From an uncultured Brevundimonas sp. (GTDB lineage Bacteria > Pseudomonadota > Alphaproteobacteria > Caulobacterales > Caulobacteraceae): DNA of 6,668 bases. The DNA lies in the NCBI GenBank assembly GCA_946481425.1, contig CAMLNT010000135.1, positions 1-6,668 of the forward strand. Reading direction: 5' to 3'. The first letter of the stretch is position 1; every line of letters starts with the position of its first letter. Both the position numbers and the translations under genes were made by a program. Of the stretch, positions 6,336 to 6,668 are shown piece after piece. The notes below the pieces were generated by a model that worked only from the letters and a program-made list of their open reading frames with translations, searched no databases and was not told where the DNA came from.

Positions 6336-6377
6336 GGGGAAACTGATCGGCGATCACTTTGACTTTCCCCCGCTTTT
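6336..6377 (+). terminator. composite stem-loop after hisS, possible weak terminator
   Basis: GGGGAAA (6336-6342) pairs with TTTCCCC (6364-6370), and inside it TGATC (6344-6348) pairs with GATCA (6352-6356) across a GGC loop. A short T-run follows (TTTT, 6374-6377). It begins 14 nt after the hisS stop. The internal loop is large, so termination would be inefficient; it may instead be a 3'-end stabilising structure. Confidence 0.35.
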
Positions 6378-6398
6378 GACGCTTCGGATCGATTGACA
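6359..6398 (+). promoter_or_regulatory. three TTGAC boxes at exact 17-base spacing
   Basis: TTGAC occurs at 6359-6363, 6376-6380 and 6393-6397, starts 17 bases apart each time; the last is a perfect -35 hexamer, TTGACA (6393-6398). At the expected -10 distance only TTTCTT (6416-6421) is found, a poor match. They could be stacked promoter elements for a short transcript ending at the terminator near 6530, or an array of protein-binding sites. Confidence 0.3.
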
Positions 6399-6411
6399 GA
6401 ACGGCCGTAGT

Positions 6412-6530
6412 GGCGTTTCTTCCGGGCCAGCGAGGTCGCTTCGGCGGCTTCCGGCGTTTCGGGGAGGAAACGCCCGCTCCTGATGAAGAGCAGAGCCCGC
6501 CGCGTGTTATCCCCCGCGGCGGGCTTCTTC
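6412..6530 (+). ncRNA. candidate structured small RNA between hisS and the terminator
   Basis: No convincing ORF fits here, but the stretch is highly structured. GGCGTTTC occurs twice (6412-6419 and 6453-6460), and both copies can pair with the single GAAACGCC (6467-6474). The near copy forms an 8-bp hairpin with loop GGGGAG. The far copy extends to 12 pairs (6412-6423/6463-6474, one G-U) enclosing 39 nt. The two folds exclude each other, and a strong intrinsic terminator follows at 6494-6525. A -35-like TTGACA lies upstream at 6393. The 5' end is uncertain, and I match no known RNA family. It could equally be the 3' UTR of hisS. Confidence 0.3.
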
Positions 6531-6535
6531 AATTT
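6485..6535 (+). terminator. strong intrinsic terminator of the hbd-hisS unit
   Basis: AGCCCGCCGCG (6494-6504) pairs perfectly over 11 bp with CGCGGCGGGCT (6515-6525) around a 10-nt loop. GAAGA (6485-6489) can pair with TCTTC (6526-6530) across a 4-nt bulge. The T-rich tail TTCTTCAATTT follows on the plus strand. The other strand also has a pyrimidine-rich tail, so it may work in both directions between the convergent genes. Confidence 0.8.
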
Positions 6536-6553
6536 CAGCTCTGGCATCAGGCA

Positions 6554-6582
6554 GAAACGGGCCGCCGCGACCGACGGCCCGT
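6554..6582 (-). terminator. intrinsic terminator of the minus-strand SDR gene
   Basis: Read on the minus strand, ACGGGCCG (6582-6575) pairs with CGGCCCGT (6564-6557), 8 bp around a 10-nt loop, followed by TTTCTG. It begins 7 nt after the SDR stop codon. Confidence 0.7.
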
Positions 6583-6589
6583 ATCCAGA

Positions 6590-6668
6590 TCAGCGCGGCG
6601 CCAGCCGGATCGCGCCGTCCAGGCGGATGCATTCGCCGTTGATGTAGACGTTGCGGGCCAGCTCCAGC
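6590..6668 (-). CDS. short-chain dehydrogenase/reductase C-terminus (partial)
   Basis: Only the last 25 codons and the TGA stop (6592-6590) are in the window; the rest lies beyond the right edge. The visible tail contains NVYINGECIRLDGAIRLAPR, the characteristic C-terminus of SDR-family NAD(P)-dependent oxidoreductases of the 3-hydroxyacyl-CoA dehydrogenase type 2 (HSD17B10-like) group, which often end NGEVIRLDGAxRMAPR. Here Cys replaces the usual hydrophobic residue after NGE. Members oxidise 3-hydroxyacyl-CoA or 3-hydroxy-2-methylbutyryl-CoA in fatty-acid and isoleucine breakdown. The exact substrate cannot be judged from 25 residues. It is convergent to hisS and has its own terminator. Confidence 0.75.
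   Translation of the reverse strand, partial: LELARNVYINGECIRLDGAIRLAPR

Noticed and set aside
6038..6547. Minus-strand open frame beginning MPELKLKKPAAG, downstream of and antisense to hisS
   Set aside because: Considered because its first 50 codons have coding-like G/C third positions. Rejected because it has no Shine-Dalgarno, starts inside the space between two terminators, reads through the terminator hairpin, and overlaps the HisRS anticodon domain for 285 bases.
6483..6592. Plus-strand ATG after GGGGAGGA downstream of hisS as a small gene
   Set aside because: The spacing from GGAGG is 15 nt and the frame runs through two terminator hairpins and antisense to the SDR gene.

Overview
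This GC-rich window (third codon positions strongly G/C) looks like an alphaproteobacterial chromosome, most likely Caulobacterales (Brevundimonas/Caulobacter-like). The inference rests on the alphaproteobacterial-type motif-2 loop of its histidyl-tRNA synthetase, a short-chain dehydrogenase C-terminus and a DUF418 membrane protein of the kind common there, and an intergenic element of the CGTCAYCCCGG...CCGGGATGACG type. No plasmid, phage, transposase, tRNA, rRNA or CRISPR signature is visible.

Left part, minus strand (1-1470): two membrane proteins, DUF969 then DUF979 (running off the left edge). They are joined by a 4-base GTGA stop/start overlap and each has a good Shine-Dalgarno. The pair is the two-subunit permease type linked by gene clustering to 5-oxoproline (pyroglutamate) uptake. 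A weak promoter and a one-turn direct repeat precede it.

Intergenic 1471-2019 (about 550 bases, divergent genes): it holds the DUF969 promoter region, a two-hairpin REP/BIME-like element (1558-1662), and a possible 41-codon small ORF. That ORF has an AGGAGG ribosome site, and both site and GTG start fall inside an imperfect inverted repeat.

Main plus-strand unit (2020-6322): 3-hydroxybutyryl-CoA dehydrogenase, a four-TM membrane protein of unknown function coupled to it by an ATGA overlap, a DUF418 (YeiB-like) membrane protein starting at TTG, and hisS. Gaps are -4, 33 and 35 bases with no clear terminator between genes, so co-transcription is plausible. hisS has no Shine-Dalgarno; its ATG directly abuts a 9-bp all-G/C hairpin.

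Right end (6323-6668): a structured 3' region with a composite stem-loop, three TTGAC boxes exactly 17 bases apart, two mutually exclusive hairpins and a strong intrinsic terminator, together possibly a small RNA gene. It ends in the convergent, minus-strand C-terminus of a short-chain dehydrogenase with its own terminator.

Metabolically, the hydroxyacyl-CoA dehydrogenase and the SDR fit acyl-CoA or branched-chain degradation and hisS is housekeeping. I see no defence, toxin or mobile system. The least explained parts are the hisS start hairpin, the 6336-6530 structured region and the small ORF at 1788.
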